From contig JAJXEL010000117.1 of the NCBI GenBank assembly GCA_021639925.1, positions 1 through 6,269 on the forward strand: a stretch of 6,269 nt of DNA, written 5' to 3'. The position numbers and the translations under genes were made by a program. This DNA comes from Alphaproteobacteria bacterium (GTDB lineage Bacteria > Pseudomonadota > Alphaproteobacteria > CAAGCB01 > CAG-977). Below the pieces are notes generated by a model. That model was not told the origin of the DNA and searched no databases. It saw only the letters and a program-made list of their open reading frames with translations. Shown here in pieces: positions 5,896 to 6,269 of this stretch (positions are counted from its first letter, which is position 1; the number at the start of each line of letters is the position of its first letter).

Positions 5896-5973
5896 CTAGC
5901 TCAGTTTTTTAATGAAACAGAGCCAGAAGATAATCGCCAACAGTAAAACCGTCAGCATTCTTTGTCTATTCAC
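5896..5973 (-). CDS. Tiny minus-strand membrane peptide, 25 aa
   Basis: On the minus strand a GTG start (5973-5971) is preceded by TGGAGGT (5988-5982), a near-perfect Shine-Dalgarno, at 8-nt spacing. The frame runs 25 codons to TAG (5898-5896) and is followed 5 nt later by a strong minus-strand terminator. The peptide has a basic start (NRQR), one hydrophobic helix (MLTVLLLAIIFWLCFI) and a KKLS end. The complete set of ribosome-binding site, frame and terminator argues that it is real despite its size. It is the only minus-strand gene in a phage whose other genes are all on the + strand. It could be a small virion or regulatory membrane peptide, or a type I toxin-like peptide. The sequence does not decide. 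No convincing promoter was found upstream. Confidence 0.6.
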   Translation of the reverse strand: MNRQRMLTVLLLAIIFWLCFIKKLS

Positions 5974-6009
5974 TATCTTTTACCTCCACTCTAGAGTTAA
6001 AAATAATGC

Positions 6010-6043
6010 CGGGGCAAAGAACCCGTTCGGGCGCTCTGTCCCG
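6010..6043. other. Hairpin 1 of the structured non-coding region
   Basis: CGGGG (6010-6014) pairs with TCCCG (6039-6043), AGA (6018-6020) with TCT (6035-6037), and CCC (6022-6024) with GGG (6029-6031) around a GTTC loop. This makes one interrupted stem of 11 pairs including one G-T. It lies directly upstream, on the minus strand, of the 25-aa peptide gene, so it could be part of that gene's mRNA leader. Alternatively it belongs to the replication/packaging region of the phage DNA. Confidence 0.5.
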
Positions 6044-6051
6044 ACCAACGC

Positions 6052-6145
6052 AACGTTTTCTTTCTCATAAACCAAAGGGCACTCAAAAGGAAAAGCGCAG
6101 CGTTGCCTTTTGAGAACTAGCCCTTCGGCGATGAGAAAAAGCGTT
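6052..6145. other. Hairpin 2: long nested stem, candidate origin/packaging element
   Basis: Four nested helices stack over 94 nt: AACG (6052-6055) with CGTT (6142-6145); TTTCTCAT (6061-6068) with ATGAGAAA (6131-6138); AAGGGC (6075-6080) with GCCCTT (6120-6125); and CTCAAAAGG (6082-6090) with CCTTTTGAG (6106-6114), the last a perfect 9-bp stem with a 15-nt loop. Filamentous phages keep their packaging signal and rolling-circle origin in just such imperfect hairpins of the non-coding region, folded in the single-stranded genome. The order and structure fit that role. No known nicking-site sequence was recognised. Confidence 0.6.
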
Positions 6146-6155
6146 TTGTCACAGG

Positions 6156-6228
6156 TTAAAAAAGAGGAGGGGTATCCCCCGTTTTGCAGGGAGCTTGCGA
6201 CCGAAAATCGGGGAAACCTCTTTTTTAA
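6156..6228. other. Hairpin 3: 12-bp closing stem with inner hairpins, terminator-like
   Basis: TTAAAAAAGAGG (6156-6167) pairs perfectly with CCTCTTTTTTAA (6217-6228). Inside, CCCCGTTTT (6177-6185) pairs with AAAATCGGGG (6204-6213) with one bulged T. GGGG (6169-6172) can instead pair with CCCC (6176-6179), so these two inner stems compete. The A6/T6 ends give a T-run on either strand, so it could terminate transcription both ways. In single-stranded DNA it would form a branched structure next to hairpin 2. It sits just before a possible gene start at 6242. Confidence 0.55.
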
Positions 6229-6241
6229 GCGGAGCGGTACC

Positions 6242-6269
6242 TTGACAAAACAAGATAAGCCCTTGGGGG
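6242..6269 (+). CDS. Possible start of a gene running off the window end
   Basis: A TTG at 6242 is preceded by GGAG (6231-6234) at 7-nt spacing, and the frame is open to the last base, reading MTKQDKPLG. The same frame is open back to an ATG at 6131, but that start has no Shine-Dalgarno and would read through hairpin 3. A short polar start after the structured non-coding region is where a replication-initiation gene would be expected in a phage whose window otherwise lacks one. With only nine codons visible this is positional inference. The same bases hold a perfect -35-like TTGACA, but no -10 follows within the window. Confidence 0.3.

Noticed and set aside
6006..6113. 35-codon + strand frame starting ATG at 6006
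   Set aside because: It has no Shine-Dalgarno, a Lys/Arg/Ser-rich random composition, and lies wholly within paired arms of hairpins 1 and 2, which explain the sequence better.
6242..6269. Promoter from the perfect -35 hexamer TTGACA at 6242
   Set aside because: No -10-like hexamer occurs at 16-18 bp inside the window. Even if the ends were joined, the nearest ATTAT would be over 20 bp away.

Overview
The window holds most of the structural and assembly module of a filamentous bacteriophage (Inoviridae-type). All recognisable phage genes are on the + strand. Their order matches the Ff-type VIII - III - VI - I - IV order: major coat protein with signal peptide (544-771), an untracked 27-codon membrane peptide (863-946), a large pIII-like adsorption protein (939-2636), a pVI/DUF2523-like membrane protein (2644-2931), a Zot/pI-type assembly ATPase (2938-4005) and a pIV-type secretin (4002-5138). 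The calls rest on motifs, topology and gene order, not on any database search.

The host must be Gram-negative, because the phage encodes an outer-membrane secretin and Sec-type signal peptides. The AT-leaning genes with frequent TTA/TTT codons do not allow a finer assignment. No replication initiator, single-stranded-DNA-binding protein or integrase is visible. Both edges appear to cut through reading frames: a hydrophobic tail at 1-78 and an open frame leaving at 6269. The window is therefore probably a slice of a prophage or larger phage contig, with replication genes outside it, although a Rep-less circular element cannot be excluded.

Region by region: 1-78 is the end of a small hydrophobic frame. 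86-472 is an unrecognised protein with one membrane helix and a highly charged coiled coil. 544-771 is the coat gene, followed at once by an intrinsic terminator (774-811). That terminator overlaps a second, mutually exclusive 55-nt hairpin (800-854), which buries the ribosome-binding site of the next small gene. This arrangement would make coat protein abundant and let the minor proteins come from readthrough. 863-5138 is a tightly packed operon with overlapping or nearly touching genes. 5191-5787 is a membrane-anchored DUF2726 (nuclease-fold-related) accessory protein with different codon preferences from the operon.

5788-6269 is mostly non-coding but not empty. It carries an inverted repeat with a perfect TATAAT, a terminator that is strongest for the minus strand, a tiny minus-strand membrane peptide gene with a strong Shine-Dalgarno (5896-5973), and three consecutive large hairpins (6010-6043, 6052-6145, 6156-6228). 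These hairpins look like the intergenic replication/packaging region of a filamentous phage or the leader of a structured RNA. A last open frame with a good Shine-Dalgarno starts at 6242 and leaves the window.
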